The translations under genes and the position numbers were made by a program. From Oscillospiraceae bacterium (lineage in GTDB: Bacteria > Bacillota > Clostridia > Oscillospirales > Ruminococcaceae), in the NCBI GenBank assembly GCA_900765125.1, contig CAAFQL010000221.1:1-6085 (forward strand): a stretch of 6,085 nucleotides of DNA, written 5' to 3'. This document shows positions 5,807 through 6,085 of this stretch, in pieces. The notes beneath the pieces were generated by a model. That model saw nothing but the letters and a program-made list of their open reading frames with translations, ran no database searches and was not told the origin of the DNA. Numbering within the stretch: the first letter of the stretch is position 1; each line of letters opens with the position of its first letter.

Positions 5807-6082
5807 TCACTTAGTTATTTTATCTAAATCAAACAAATCAGAAGCTTTTTCCAGTTCCACAAGAATTACATCTTTTCCTATAAGACGTATATGTTCATAA
5901 CTGATAACACTTTTCTCTCTTGAGCCAAATATACCGAAATAACGTGGCTTTCCATAAATTACAAGGCCTGTTACTGATGCGTTTTTTGTGTCAAGGCATA
6001 CATCATCTGCATATCCCAGATTCTCACCGCTTCTGATATTGATAATATCCTTATCTTTTATCTCAGTTAAGCTGCATATCAT
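5807..6082 (-). CDS. YlmC/YmxH family PRC-barrel protein
   Basis: This is a small 91-residue protein with a single PRC-barrel-like domain. An N-terminal strand pair (LTEIKDKDIINIRSGENLGYADDVCLD, about 5-31) leads into TGLVIYGKPRYFGIFGSREKSVISYEHIRLIGKDVILVE (38-76), the order typical of the family. There is no signal peptide or membrane segment. Bacillus subtilis YlmC and YmxH are relatives often labelled sporulation-associated, but their function is poorly defined. A TGA at 6083-6085 lies directly upstream in frame, so the ATG at 6082 is the first possible start and the gene appears complete. Its Shine-Dalgarno is outside the window. The gene ends 41 nt before the rpsB -35 box, with no convincing terminator between. 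It is probably transcribed separately from rpsB, though readthrough is possible. Confidence 0.85.
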   Translation of the reverse strand: MICSLTEIKDKDIINIRSGENLGYADDVCLDTKNASVTGLVIYGKPRYFGIFGSREKSVISYEHIRLIGKDVILVELEKASDLFDLDKITK

Positions 6083-6085
6083 TCA

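Noticed and set aside
1..6085. CRISPR arrays, tRNAs, insertion sequences or phage genes
   Set aside because: No regularly spaced repeats, cloverleaf sequences or transposase/integrase-like proteins were seen on either strand.

Overview
The window is a bacterial housekeeping locus read entirely from the minus strand. In transcription order (right to left) it holds a YlmC/YmxH-type PRC-barrel protein, rpsB (ribosomal protein S2), tsf (EF-Ts), a stand-alone AAA/ABC-type ATPase, pyrH (UMP kinase), frr (ribosome recycling factor), uppS (undecaprenyl diphosphate synthase) and the 5' part of cdsA (CDP-diglyceride synthase), which runs off the left edge. The order rpsB-tsf-pyrH-frr-uppS-cdsA is the classic bacterial translation-to-envelope cluster. 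Strong AGGAGG Shine-Dalgarno sites, moderate-to-low GC, sigma-A-like promoters and the YlmC/YmxH neighbour point to a Firmicute, most likely a Clostridia member of the Ruminococcus/Oscillospiraceae type. That placement is inferred from protein style, not from a database search.

Right part (about 5630-6085): the PRC-barrel gene ends at 5807. A near-consensus promoter (5738-5766, perfect TATAAT) follows, and then a leader of about 100 nt in front of rpsB. Middle right (3843-5627): rpsB and tsf are separated by a 13-bp hairpin with a short U-tract (4842-4877), placed like an attenuator, and tsf is followed by a strong hairpin terminator (3843-3882). Middle (2846-3842): an AT-rich ATPase gene with a GTG start sits between tsf and pyrH, where these genes are normally neighbours. 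pyrH has its own promoter (2921-2949). Left part (1-2845): pyrH, frr, uppS and cdsA are tightly packed (gaps of 29, 15 and 2 nt) and look like one operon. The cdsA ribosome-binding site lies inside the last codons of uppS.

Together the genes supply ribosome assembly (S2), elongation (EF-Ts), ribosome recycling (RRF), UDP/UTP supply for RNA and cell-wall precursors (UMP kinase), the C55 lipid carrier (UppS) and CDP-diacylglycerol for phospholipids (CdsA). The one accessory item is the ATPase, which resembles the COG3910-type 'predicted ATPase' family of unknown function. I see no RNA genes, CRISPR arrays, insertion sequences or tRNAs. No noncoding stretch exceeds about 205 bases. The window is mostly ordinary; the points worth a second look are the inserted ATPase and the RNA-level signals around rpsB, tsf and pyrH.
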